From DAOUBF01 sp034432795 (GTDB lineage: Bacteria > Chloroflexota > Anaerolineae > DSLN01), in assembly GCA_034432795.1 (NCBI GenBank), contig DAOUBF010000013.1:5562-69561 (forward strand): a stretch of DNA of 64,000 nt, read 5' to 3'. This document shows, piece after piece, positions 24,953 to 32,942 of the stretch; the stretch's first letter is position 1; every line of letters starts with the position of its first letter. The notes below the pieces were generated by a model. The model was not told the origin of the DNA. It was given only the letters and a program-made list of their open reading frames with translations, and did not search any database. The translations under genes were made by a program, and so were the position numbers.

Positions 24953-26383
24953 TTAGATACGCAGCAACTCGCGACGAGCGGTATCAAGCTCCTCAGCTTC
25001 AAGGGTAGGGTTGGCGCGAAGCGCGTCACTGACCGCAGCGGCCAACGCCTGGACGCGCTTGGACAGTTCAGGCTTGAGCGCTGTCCAGGTGTGAGTTGAG
25101 AGCAGGCCCTCGCGGTGCAGGCGGTCCAGGTGGGCCTCGGCAGCGCGCAGTGCGACCATACGCGCATGGCGCATCTCATACTCTATTTGTGCCTCGGTGC
25201 GTGTCACAATATTCAGACGGCGCATAAGTACGCCCATGGTCGTGCCCTGGACGAGGAGGGTAAACAAGGCAACGCCGAAGGTCATGACGCGCAACAGCGC
25301 CCGGTCGTCGCCGAGCGTCGCTGGCAGGCTGAGGACGAGCGCCAGGCTGATTGCGCCGCGCAGCCCGCCCCACGTCAGGACGTGCTGCCAGCGCCAGGGT
25401 ACAGGTTCGGCCAGGCGGTTGCCCACCCAGCTCAAGCCATATACGATGAGAACCCGAGCGATCAGCGCGGCCAGGATGGCCCATAGAACGGGCTGCCAGG
25501 CGGCCAAAAGCTCAGGGATGTTCACCTGGACGCCGATGAGCAGGAACACAAAGGAGTTGGCCAGGAAGGCGATATATTCCCAAAAGTTAAACAGGACAAT
25601 GCGCGTTGTCGGACTCATGCCACGCGGGCCAATATTGCCGTTGACCACCCCGGCAGCGACGACCGCGAGCACGCCGCTGAAGTGCAACCGCTCGGCAACC
25701 ACATAGGAGCCGAACGCCAGCACAGTGGTCAGCGTCGTCTCAATGAGGTAGTCGTCTACACGGGCGATCAGGCGCGAGGTGATCAAGCCGAAAATCAGGC
25801 CAACCGCCGCGCCCCCAACCGCTACCGCGATGAACTCGGTGACGCTTTCAAGCAGGTTGAACTGACCGGTGAGCACCGCTGCCAAGATGAGCCGAAACAG
25901 GACAATGGCCGTCCCGTCGTTGAACAGGCTCTCGCCTTCAAGCAGAATCTCCAGTTGCTTAGGGACGCCAAGTGTGCGGAAGAGCGCGACGACGGCCACC
26001 GGGTCGGTAGCGGCGATCAAGGCGCCAAAGACGAATGCGAGCGAGGGGCTAAGCGGCGTCGTCCAGGAAATGATCAGGCCGACGCTCAACATTGTAATGA
26101 TCACGCCGGGAATGGCGAGGAGCAGGATGCGCGGCAGGTTGCGCACGAGTTCGCTCGCGTTAAGCTGGAAGGCGGCCTCAAAGACGAGCGGTGGGACGAA
26201 GAGCGCCAGGATGAGTTCAGGCGTCAGGCGGATGTCAATCGGGCTTTGAAAGGTGATCAGCAGGCCGACGACGACAAGCGCGACCGTATACGGGATACGG
26301 AAGCGACGCACGGCGATGGCTACCACTGAGGCGATCAGAAGCAGTTCAATTACCAGCGTTTCGGTGTTAATAAACTGTTCCAT
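24953..26383 (-). CDS. Na+/H+ antiporter, CPA1/NhaP type (C-terminally truncated)
   Basis: 476 aa to the TAA. Ten to twelve membrane helices; conserved strings FVFGALIAATDPVAVVALFR (the ND/DP ion site region), LLEGESLFNDGTAIVLFRLI and WGGLRGAISLALVLSLPA are those of CPA1 exchangers such as NhaP and NHE. Exchanges Na+ (or K+) for H+ across the membrane. The frame continues past the stop into a family-typical tail, see next feature downstream at 24746-24952. ATG 26383 (MEQFINTETLVIELLL) is chosen; a TTG lies 42 nt upstream. First gene of an ion-homeostasis operon. Confidence 0.9.
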   Translation of the reverse strand: MEQFINTETLVIELLLIASVVAIAVRRFRIPYTVALVVVGLLITFQSPIDIRLTPELILALFVPPLVFEAAFQLNASELVRNLPRILLLAIPGVIITMLSVGLIISWTTPLSPSLAFVFGALIAATDPVAVVALFRTLGVPKQLEILLEGESLFNDGTAIVLFRLILAAVLTGQFNLLESVTEFIAVAVGGAAVGLIFGLITSRLIARVDDYLIETTLTTVLAFGSYVVAERLHFSGVLAVVAAGVVNGNIGPRGMSPTTRIVLFNFWEYIAFLANSFVFLLIGVQVNIPELLAAWQPVLWAILAALIARVLIVYGLSWVGNRLAEPVPWRWQHVLTWGGLRGAISLALVLSLPATLGDDRALLRVMTFGVALFTLLVQGTTMGVLMRRLNIVTRTEAQIEYEMRHARMVALRAAEAHLDRLHREGLLSTHTWTALKPELSKRVQALAAAVSDALRANPTLEAEELDTARRELLRI

Positions 26384-26448
26384 AGCCGCTACGCCTACTT
26401 TATCCTTAAAATGTGGGGATCGCAAGTTGCCTGCGGACTATGTGTCTT

Positions 26449-26477
26449 TTGTCACATTCTCCCAAATCGGGTATAGT
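26449..26477 (+). promoter_or_regulatory. sigma70-type promoter
   Basis: -35 TTGTCA (26449-26454), 17-bp spacer, -10 TATAGT (26472-26477). Reads into the small membrane protein at 26513, 36 nt downstream, and probably the epimerase gene after it. Confidence 0.65.
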
Positions 26478-26512
26478 AGGCCAATAAATGCGAATATTGG
26501 AAGGAGGCCGCT

Positions 26513-26911
26513 ATGGGGTTTGTTCTAATGGTGCACTCCCTCGTGCGCTGGGTCATTGTCATCGTCGCCGTCATTGCCCTGGTCAGGCTGGCCCTGGGTT
26601 GGGTGCGCGGCAGCGCGTTTGGCCGCCTGGATCGCGGATTGGTGAGCGGCTTCACCGGGCTGATGGACCTCCAGGCGCTGTTAGGCCTGATCTATCTGTT
26701 CTGGTCGGGCCTCAGCGGGGATGGATTTCCGGCTTATCGCATCCTCCATGCGTTTATCATGATCGCTGCGGTGGCGGTCGCCCATCTGGGGGCACGCTCT
26801 CCCGGATCAGGCGACGCGGTCCGCTACCGCAACGCGCTCCTAAGCATCGTGGCAGCGCTGGCGCTGATCGTTGTTGGCGTGGCGATTCTGCCCCAAGGCT
26901 GGTTAGGGTAA
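26513..26911 (+). CDS. uncharacterised four-helix membrane protein
   Basis: 132 aa with four hydrophobic helices and almost no loops. Histidines at the helix ends (MVHSLVRW near the N-terminus, RILHAFIMIAAVAVAHLG in helix 3) and a TGLMDLQALLGLIYL segment recall small cytochrome b561-like or heme-binding membrane proteins, but no heme motif can be proven. AAGGAGG ribosome site before ATG 26513. The next gene starts 25 nt downstream. Confidence 0.7.
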   Translation: MGFVLMVHSLVRWVIVIVAVIALVRLALGWVRGSAFGRLDRGLVSGFTGLMDLQALLGLIYLFWSGLSGDGFPAYRILHAFIMIAAVAVAHLGARSPGSGDAVRYRNALLSIVAALALIVVGVAILPQGWLG

Positions 26912-26936
26912 CGAAGAACGACAGTGAGGTATAAAG

Positions 26937-27845
26937 ATGCGTGTGCTGATCACAGGAGGGACGGGTTTTATTGGCCGGGCGCTGGCGCGTAGCCTGCTGG
27001 CCGATGGTTATGAGGTTATCGCGCTCAGCCGCAGGCCAGAGCGGGCGCGAGGGCTGCCCCCAGGGGTTCAGGTGGTGCGTTGGGATGCGCGCACGGCGGA
27101 GGGCTGGGGGCATCTGGCGGAGGGCGCCGCTGCGATTGTGAACCTGGCAGGCGAGAGCATCGCGGGTGGCCCCTGGACCGCCGAGCGTAAACGCCGCATC
27201 CGCGACAGCCGCGTGAATGCCGGCCAGGCCGTGGTTGCCGCCGTGCAGGCGGTCACGGCCAGGCCAGGCGTCATCGTTCAGGCGTCTGCTGTGGGCTACT
27301 ATGGCCCGCACGGCGATGAAGAGGTCACAGAAGAGACCCCGGCCGGCGGTGATTTTCTGGCCCGCGTGGCCGTAGAGTGGGAGGCTTCTACGGCGCCGGT
27401 GGAGGCCCTGGGGGTGCGCCGCGTCATCATCCGCACCGGCCTGCCGCTCAGCCGCGAGGGTGGGGTGTTCCCCTTCTTTCTACTCCCCTTCAGGTTCTTT
27501 GTGGGCGGGCCGCTGGGCAGTGGACGGCAATGGCTTCCCTGGATTCACATCGCCGATGAGATCGGCGCGATCCGCTTTCTGATGGAGAACGAGCAAGCGC
27601 ACGGGCCGTTCAATCTCTCGGCCCCCAACCCGGTCACCAACGCGGAGTTCAGCCGCATCCTGGGGCGCGTGATGGGGCGGCCCAGCCTCATGCGCGTGCC
27701 CGCCTTCGCCCTGCGCCTGGCCCTGGGGGAACTGGCCACGCTCATGCTCAGCGGCCAGCGGCAAATCCCGCGCCGCCTGGTGGAGATGGGCTACCGCTTC
27801 CGCTTCCCTGATCTGGAAGCGGCCTTGCGAGACCTGCTCAGGTGA
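26937..27845 (+). CDS. TIGR01777 (YfcH/SulA-like) NAD(P)-dependent epimerase
   Basis: 302 aa. Extended SDR fold with MRVLITGGTGFIGRALARSL as the nucleotide-binding start, AIVNLAGESIAGGPWTAERK, QASAVGYYGPHGDEEVTEET (catalytic YxxxK region altered as in the family) and GRQWLPWIHIADEIGAIRFL. C-terminal DUF1731-like part: GRPSLMRVPAFALRLALGEL. Found in most bacteria; substrate unknown. Confidence 0.92.
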   Translation: MRVLITGGTGFIGRALARSLLADGYEVIALSRRPERARGLPPGVQVVRWDARTAEGWGHLAEGAAAIVNLAGESIAGGPWTAERKRRIRDSRVNAGQAVVAAVQAVTARPGVIVQASAVGYYGPHGDEEVTEETPAGGDFLARVAVEWEASTAPVEALGVRRVIIRTGLPLSREGGVFPFFLLPFRFFVGGPLGSGRQWLPWIHIADEIGAIRFLMENEQAHGPFNLSAPNPVTNAEFSRILGRVMGRPSLMRVPAFALRLALGELATLMLSGQRQIPRRLVEMGYRFRFPDLEAALRDLLR

Positions 27846-27934
27846 GGGGTCTGATACGCGCTCGCCGGGCCATCATGGGGTAGTCTCCCTTACGGTATGC
27901 TGGGCAATCGTCCGATATAAAATTAAGGGTGGAG

Positions 27935-28984
27935 ATGGCAGAGGAAGCACACTTTGGGCCGGTTGTCCTGTTTGGCTCCGGGGAGACCTCGCCACGCGGC
28001 GGGCAGATTTGGGAGGCCATCGCGCGACGTTTGTCCGCGCCGCTACGGATCGCCATCCTGGAAACGCCCGCAGGCTTTGAGTTGAACTCGGCCCAGGTCG
28101 CCGGGCGCATCGCCGACTTCCTCCAGGTGCGCCTGCAAAATTATCGCCCTCATATCACAGTTGTCCCGGCGCGCAAGCGGGGTACGCCCTTCAGCCCGGA
28201 TGACCCGGCCATCACCGCGCCCATCCTGGACGCCGATGTGATCTTTCTGGGGCCGGGCAGCCCGACCTACGCGGTGCGCCAGTTGCGCGATAGCCTGGCC
28301 TGGCAGCGGGTCATGGCCTGCCATCGCCTGGGGGGCGCCCTGGTCCTGGCCAGCGCCGCCGTGATCGCCATCAGCGCCCTGGCCCTGCCTGTCTATGAGA
28401 TTTACAAGGTCGGTGAGGACCCTCATTGGCGTCCCGGCCTGGATTTCTTCGCACCCTATGGCCTCTCGCTCGTCTTCATCTCCCATTGGAACAATGCTGA
28501 AGGGGGCGCTGAGCTGGACACTAGCCGCTGCTTCATCGGCCAGGAACGCTTCGCTGCCCTGTTGGCGCTCCTGCCGCCGCAGACAACGGTGGTGGGGATT
28601 GACGAGCAGACCGCGCTGGTCATGGATATACAGGCCAGGAGGGGTCAGGTGCTGGGGTTGGGCGGCGTCACGCTGATTGGCTCAGGCCGGGAGCAACACT
28701 TCGGTTCAGGCACAGATTTCCCCTTGAGTGAGCTTGGCCCGTTCAGAACCCCCGATCCGGCCACAGGCCTCTCCCCGGCGGTGTGGGCAGAAGCGCAGGC
28801 TGCCCGCCGCCAGAGCGAGATCACAGCCCAGCCACCGGCAGAGGTCCTGGCACTGGTGGAGGCGCGTCAGGCCGCGCGCGCGGCCCAAGATTGGGCGACA
28901 GCAGACCGGTTGCGTGAGCGTATCGCCGGGTTGGGATGGCAGGTGATAGATACGCCGGAGGGGCCGCGGCTGAAACCGCTTTGA
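27935..28984 (+). CDS. S51-like peptidase/amidotransferase fold with CysS-like C-terminal tail
   Basis: 349 aa. The N-terminal ~280 residues resemble cyanophycinase/peptidase E (class I amidotransferase-like) proteins: GPVVLFGSGETSPRGGQIWE, then VIFLGPGSPTYAVRQLRDSL and the nucleophile-elbow region GGALVLASAAVIAI (Ser in place). The last ~45 residues (LALVEARQAARAAQDWATAD, then RLRERIAGLGWQVIDTPEGP) are like the extreme C-terminus of cysteinyl-tRNA synthetase. ATG 27935 is chosen; a GTG lies two codons upstream. Function not known; the catalytic triad is incomplete by eye. Confidence 0.7.
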   Translation: MAEEAHFGPVVLFGSGETSPRGGQIWEAIARRLSAPLRIAILETPAGFELNSAQVAGRIADFLQVRLQNYRPHITVVPARKRGTPFSPDDPAITAPILDADVIFLGPGSPTYAVRQLRDSLAWQRVMACHRLGGALVLASAAVIAISALALPVYEIYKVGEDPHWRPGLDFFAPYGLSLVFISHWNNAEGGAELDTSRCFIGQERFAALLALLPPQTTVVGIDEQTALVMDIQARRGQVLGLGGVTLIGSGREQHFGSGTDFPLSELGPFRTPDPATGLSPAVWAEAQAARRQSEITAQPPAEVLALVEARQAARAAQDWATADRLRERIAGLGWQVIDTPEGPRLKPL

Positions 28985-29104
28985 ATGGAACTGGCCAGGT
29001 TAAGCCCAAGAGGCGAAGCCAGGTGACGCCCTGAGCAGTGTCGCCATGGGCTTCCTCATCGGCAGGCGCACGCCGGGGAGTGTCTGCCTACGATGACCTC
29101 CACC

Positions 29105-29251
29105 CTACGCTGCCGGGCTGCGCCTGGGATCACCCAACCAGAGCGCGATGGCGGAGACAAACAGCCATACTGCGGACAGGTCCCAGGCGCGTTGGAGCGA
29201 CATGATGGCTGCCAGCCAGACTGTAACTACGGCGATGATGTCAGGAATCAT
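29105..29251 (-). CDS. 48-aa membrane microprotein, possibly leaderless
   Basis: Small frame starting MIPDIIAVVTVWLAAIMSLQ, with a second hydrophobic stretch (AVWLFVSAIALWLG) and a short basic tail (DPRRSPAA). A promoter (29258-29287) places the transcript start at or next to the ATG, so the mRNA would be leaderless. No homologue recognised. The rest of the 28985-29344 gap shows nothing else. Confidence 0.45.
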   Translation of the reverse strand: MIPDIIAVVTVWLAAIMSLQRAWDLSAVWLFVSAIALWLGDPRRSPAA

Positions 29252-29257
29252 GGCCGT

Positions 29258-29287
29258 AGTGTACGCAATTTAGCAGACGCGGGTCAA
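29258..29287 (-). promoter_or_regulatory. promoter of 48-aa microprotein
   Basis: Minus strand: -35 TTGACC (29287-29282), 18-bp spacer, -10 TACACT (29263-29258), followed after 6 nt by ATG (29251). Confidence 0.45.
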
Positions 29288-29344
29288 TAGGAGAAAAGGG
29301 CCAAATTCACCTACCGACGCCTGACTCTATATGGGCGGCTGGCG

Positions 29345-29884
29345 CTATGTGCTCTCTGCGCTTTCTGTGCTGGTGGTTTCGCTGCCATCCACACTGCTCT
29401 CCATCAGGGGAGCGGCGGGTGACTCCTCCTCACCGCTACGCCGCCACGCCGGCGTCCTCGCCGGCTCGGCGCCGGAGGGCGAGGGGGCCTCGCGCATCAT
29501 GGTGAAATCGCCGTTAAAGCGCGCCCCCTCCTCTATGATAAGGCTGGCCGCCGTCACCTTCCCCATAGCGCTGCCGGTCGGGGTGATGCGGAAGCGGCCC
29601 GAGCAGGTGACCTCGCCATCCAGTTCCCCGGCGACTTCAATCTCGCGGGCGGTGATCGTGGCTTTGACACGCGCCCCCTGGGCGATGATCAGCTTGCCTT
29701 CACAGGCGACCTCCCCCTCCACTGTGCCCTCAACCCGCAAATCCCGCGAGGTCCGGAAGCTGCCATTGAAGACGGAGTGGCGGTCCACCAGGCTATAGGT
29801 TTCCCCTGCCTGTGAGGCCCGCTCCTCGGCGTAGGCCTGGCGGGCCGGGGTATAGGTTGTTGTGCGGTCGTAAACCGAAGCCAT
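29345..29884 (-). CDS. bactofilin (second of tandem pair)
   Basis: 179 aa. Bactofilin core (about 40-135) with repeating beta-helix turns: HSVFNGSFRTSRDLRVEGTV, GEVACEGKLIIAQGARVKAT and GEVTCSGRFRITPTGSAMGK. Flanked by disordered termini (C-terminal Ser/Thr/Glu-rich). Bactofilins polymerise without nucleotide at the membrane and organise cell-wall enzymes. Starts 3 nt after the first bactofilin gene. Confidence 0.9.
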   Translation of the reverse strand: MASVYDRTTTYTPARQAYAEERASQAGETYSLVDRHSVFNGSFRTSRDLRVEGTVEGEVACEGKLIIAQGARVKATITAREIEVAGELDGEVTCSGRFRITPTGSAMGKVTAASLIIEEGARFNGDFTMMREAPSPSGAEPARTPAWRRSGEEESPAAPLMESSVDGSETTSTESAEST

Positions 29885-29887
29885 AAG

Positions 29888-30424
29888 CTATCTATCTCCC
29901 TTTCCGGGTTTCATAGTGAAGTGACAATCCACGACCGCGCCCTCTTCCACCACAAGCACAGCCGTCTTGATGCGCCCCTTGGCGCGTGCCGTCGGCGCCA
30001 GGTGCAGGCGATTCTCGCACTCCACCTGCCCATCAAAGGCGCCGGCGATGACCACTTCGCTGGCCTTGAGTTGCGCGTTGGCGCGGGCGTTCTCGGCAAT
30101 ATAGATGGATTTGGCGGCCTCCAGTTCGCCGTCAAAGGCACCCTCTACCCGCACGCTGCCCTCCGACTTGAGCTTACCGCTAAAGCTGGAATCGCGGGCG
30201 ATGATAGTCGCTGCCGCGGCGGTGGCGGCCATCTCTGCAGGCATGGCCGCCACCGGTGCCGGGGTGGAAGCGGCAGGGCTTGCCGGCGCGACGCGGCGCC
30301 AGGCCTGCTCATCCGCTGTGGCCGCTTCTTCAGATTCCTCCTCGCCAGCCGTTGAGCGGCGCAGGGCCTCTTGGGCGCGTCGGTAATCGTCCAAGGACTC
30401 TCTCGTTCGCCTAAACATGGTCAT
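29888..30424 (-). CDS. bactofilin (first of tandem pair)
   Basis: 178 aa. Long N-terminal region (MTMFRRTRESLDDYRRAQEA then Ala/Glu-rich) and a bactofilin core at about 70-170: RDSSFSGKLKSEGSVRVEGA, GELEAAKSIYIAENARANAQ and GQVECENRLHLAPTARAKGR. The N-terminal MFxR motif may bind membrane. ATG 30424 sits 8 nt after GAGGAGG; a further upstream start is less likely. Two adjacent paralogues suggest a mixed polymer. Confidence 0.9.
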   Translation of the reverse strand: MTMFRRTRESLDDYRRAQEALRRSTAGEEESEEAATADEQAWRRVAPASPAASTPAPVAAMPAEMAATAAAATIIARDSSFSGKLKSEGSVRVEGAFDGELEAAKSIYIAENARANAQLKASEVVIAGAFDGQVECENRLHLAPTARAKGRIKTAVLVVEEGAVVDCHFTMKPGKGDR

Positions 30425-30588
30425 GGGGTATTCCTCCTCGCGGACCACCAAGGTAAAGGACGCCCTATCTTACCTGATCTGGCGGAATTGCGCAACCAGG
30501 GGAGTTTTTCAGCAGGCGCATCGGTTTTAAGCGACCTGGATGGCTCTATCCAAAAGCCGGATACCGGGATCAACAGGAACTTCTGGAT

Positions 30589-32316
30589 TCAGTACCTGCT
30601 CTCTCCAGCCACCTGCACCTGTTCCCGCCTCTTCAGCTTCTCATCAATGCGCTGCTCCGAAGCCAGGCGCTCCAGGGGGTATGCATTCAGGTCCACGAAC
30701 TTCATTCCGGCGGCCAGCGTCGGGTGGACGGCGTTGATCTGGCGGTAGATCTCCTGGGCGACGGCGCGGTAGCTGGGGTGGCCTTGCTGGGAACTGCGCA
30801 GTTCACACAGGTGGTAGGCTTCGCGCAGGTTGAGCTTGATACGCCAGCGGATACGGAAGGCCAGCGGCACGGCGTATTGGGCCGCGTCGGGCAGGTCGGC
30901 GCTGATGGCCTCCACTGTCTCGGCGGCCCGCTCTAACGCCTCCCGGAAAGGCCCCGCCAGCCCCGCCGCTTCAACCTCCTCAGGAATGACATAGCCGTGG
31001 CGCACGGTGTAGCGCTGGCGTTCCTGCGTGAGGATACGATGGCGGTGCAGGTCGCGGTACGCGCCCAGGTCCACCAGCAGGTCAAAAGTGTAATAAGGCT
31101 CTTCAAAAGCGCGGCCCGGCTTATGGAAGCGCGAGCCGCGCTCGCCGAGGAAAGCAGCGATGATGCGGGCGCGCTCCTCAGGCGTCAGTGTGGCCACATA
31201 GGCGCGCACCTGTTCCAGCGGCAGGTCGGTGTGCGGGTAGAGGATCGCGGCGACCGTCTTGGCCTCGGCGTCCGGGTCATACTCCACCAGTTTGACCATC
31301 GGCGCGTCCCCTTCCCATCCCCCACCCCCTTCGCCGCCTCTCTCCCCAGTACCGGGCTTCATCCCGGTTGGGGAGAGGGGGTTGGGAGCGAGGGCCAGAA
31401 GCCCAAGCTGGCGCACCAGGGCGGCCACGTTGTCGCGCCGGGCGGCAATATAGCGGGCGTATTGGGCGCCGCGCTCGGTCTTGGCCCGCTTGACAAAGGA
31501 GGGGATCAACTGGTCCAGCTCAGCCTGCATCGCCTGGGCCAGTTCGCGGACCTCGGTATGGGGCGAGGCGTAGAGCTTGGTCAGTAGATACTCAAAGGCG
31601 CGGCCATTGCCATACAGGCCCACATTGGTCAGCGTGGCCATGGGCAACAGACCGCGCAGCAGGTCCAGCGCCTTGGCACGGGTGGCGCTGTTGTAGGCCC
31701 GTTCCGAGATGGCCTCGTCGCGGGGGGTGCGCGCCCGCACCCAGGCCAGCATGGGGTCAATCAGGGCGGTGTAGGTGTCAAACAGGTGGTCCAGGGCAGC
31801 CTCGTAGCGGGCGGCGTAAGGCGAGGCCATGATGGAAGGCTCGCGGTAGTAGCGGTAGCGCCCACCGACCTTGCGGTTGAACACCACATAGCGGGTGGAT
31901 TTCTCCAGCGGGTCAATCCCGATACGGCTATCCTCCAGCGCCTTGGCCGCAATGTTGCTGACGCTCTCACAGGCGATGTGCGCACCGCCCAACTCCGCCA
32001 CCGAGTCATCGCCGTAGCCGATGAGCACGCGCTCGTAGAAGGCCTCGGCCTGCTGGATGGCCACAAGCTGGTCCAGGCCCGTCGCGGCGGCGGCGCTGAC
32101 GATGCGCTCAAAACCTGCCTCCGGCGCCTTGATGAACTCGTCCAGGAGGATACGCCGCAGGCTTTTGTCGCTGCGGCTGTAGCGGGAGAACAGGGCGCCT
32201 TTGACTACCTCCGGCAGGTTGCGCAGGCCAAAAACCGGACGGTCCACATTGGTCACGAAGGGCGCGATCAGCGCCGCCTCGTCCTGGCTCAGGGGATCAT
32301 CCCATACATCCATCAT
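30589..32316 (-). CDS. tandem-domain ThyX-like protein
   Basis: 575 aa, about twice the length of ordinary ThyX (flavin-dependent thymidylate synthase, dUMP to dTMP). The first half (about 20-300) has YGDDSVAELGGAHIACESVS and LEKSTRYVVFNRKVGGRYRY. The second (about 340-560) has DLHRHRILTQERQRYTVRHG, a variant of the ThyX RHRxxSxxxxSxR signature. The halves are joined by ~26 residues (about 311-336) encoded by repeat family B in frame (GMKPGTGERGGEGGGG). It follows the dUTPase gene, which supplies dUMP, so a thymidylate role fits the context. Activity of this double form is unproven. Confidence 0.75.
   Translation of the reverse strand: MMDVWDDPLSQDEAALIAPFVTNVDRPVFGLRNLPEVVKGALFSRYSRSDKSLRRILLDEFIKAPEAGFERIVSAAAATGLDQLVAIQQAEAFYERVLIGYGDDSVAELGGAHIACESVSNIAAKALEDSRIGIDPLEKSTRYVVFNRKVGGRYRYYREPSIMASPYAARYEAALDHLFDTYTALIDPMLAWVRARTPRDEAISERAYNSATRAKALDLLRGLLPMATLTNVGLYGNGRAFEYLLTKLYASPHTEVRELAQAMQAELDQLIPSFVKRAKTERGAQYARYIAARRDNVAALVRQLGLLALAPNPLSPTGMKPGTGERGGEGGGGWEGDAPMVKLVEYDPDAEAKTVAAILYPHTDLPLEQVRAYVATLTPEERARIIAAFLGERGSRFHKPGRAFEEPYYTFDLLVDLGAYRDLHRHRILTQERQRYTVRHGYVIPEEVEAAGLAGPFREALERAAETVEAISADLPDAAQYAVPLAFRIRWRIKLNLREAYHLCELRSSQQGHPSYRAVAQEIYRQINAVHPTLAAGMKFVDLNAYPLERLASEQRIDEKLKRREQVQVAGESRY
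31309..31388 (-). repeat. palindromic repeat family B in frame inside thyX-like gene
   Basis: C-rich arm (31309-31345), core CAGTACCGGGCTTCATCCCG (31347-31366), G-rich arm to 31388. CTCTCCCC and GGGGAGAG flank the core as exact complements. It forms the linker between the two ThyX-like halves. Confidence 0.7.
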
Positions 32317-32340
32317 GGTACATCTCTCCTCCTCGTGAGA

Positions 32341-32376
32341 ACGTGAAACGCGGTATTTACGTTTTACGTTTCACGT
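32341..32376. repeat. palindromic repeat family D at dut stop codon
   Basis: ACGTGAAACG (32341-32350) and CGTTTCACGT (32367-32376) are exact complements. The right arm encodes the last residues and stop of dUTPase. A second copy with longer arms lies at 45447-45491. Confidence 0.65.
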
Positions 32377-32871
32377 TTCAGCGTGGATACCGGTAGAGCC
32401 GAATCCACCGGCCCCGCGCATGGACTCGGACAACTCCTCTACCTCCTGGAAATCGGCGCGGAACACCGGGGCAAGCACCAGTTGGGCGATCTTCTGCCCC
32501 TTGTGGATCACATAAGGCGCTGCCCCCAGGTTGATCAGGATGACCTTGATCTCACCGCGATAGCCCGCATCCACCGTGCCGGGCGTGTTCAGGACAGTGA
32601 CGCCGCTGTTCAGGGCGATGCCGCTCTTGGGGCGCACCTGAAGCTCAAAGCCGATGGGCACCTCCGCCGCCAGCCCGGTGGAGACGGCCCGGCGTTCGCC
32701 CGGCTGCAACACCACCTCCTCTGCCGCATACAGGTCCGCGCCGGAATCATCGGGGTAGGCGTATTGCGGAAGGCGCGCATCAGGCGTCAGGCGCTTGAGC
32801 CGGACGACCATAGGCGTATGCCGGTCGGTCATCTTGGTGTCTGTAGATAGTGCGTTACGTACCTCAGTCAT
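32371..32871 (-). CDS. dut: dUTP diphosphatase
   Basis: 166 aa. Trimeric all-beta dUTPase with the five motifs in order: DSGADLYA, RPKSGIAL, GTVDAGYRGEI, GQKIAQLVL and RGAGGFGSTG. Converts dUTP to dUMP and PPi, keeping uracil out of DNA and feeding thymidylate synthesis by the downstream ThyX-like gene. The first ~20 residues (MTEVRNALSTDTK) are longer than usual; internal Met at 32832 or 32811 could be the real start. Confidence 0.95.
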   Translation of the reverse strand: MTEVRNALSTDTKMTDRHTPMVVRLKRLTPDARLPQYAYPDDSGADLYAAEEVVLQPGERRAVSTGLAAEVPIGFELQVRPKSGIALNSGVTVLNTPGTVDAGYRGEIKVILINLGAAPYVIHKGQKIAQLVLAPVFRADFQEVEELSESMRGAGGFGSTGIHAET

Positions 32872-32880
32872 ACTCTCCTC

Positions 32881-32915
32881 ACTGTACTCTGACTTGCCCT
32901 GCTTTACAAGGGCAA
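32881..32915 (-). promoter_or_regulatory. candidate dut-thyX promoter with inverted repeat
   Basis: Minus strand -35 TTGTAA (32909-32904), 17-bp spacer, -10 TACAGT (32886-32881). A dyad TTGCCCT/AGGGCAA (32894-32900 and 32909-32915 on the plus strand) overlaps the -35 box and may be an operator. The transcript would start almost on the ATG at 32871. Confidence 0.4.
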
Positions 32916-32942
32916 CCGTACAGGATCATCTAAAAAAACGCA

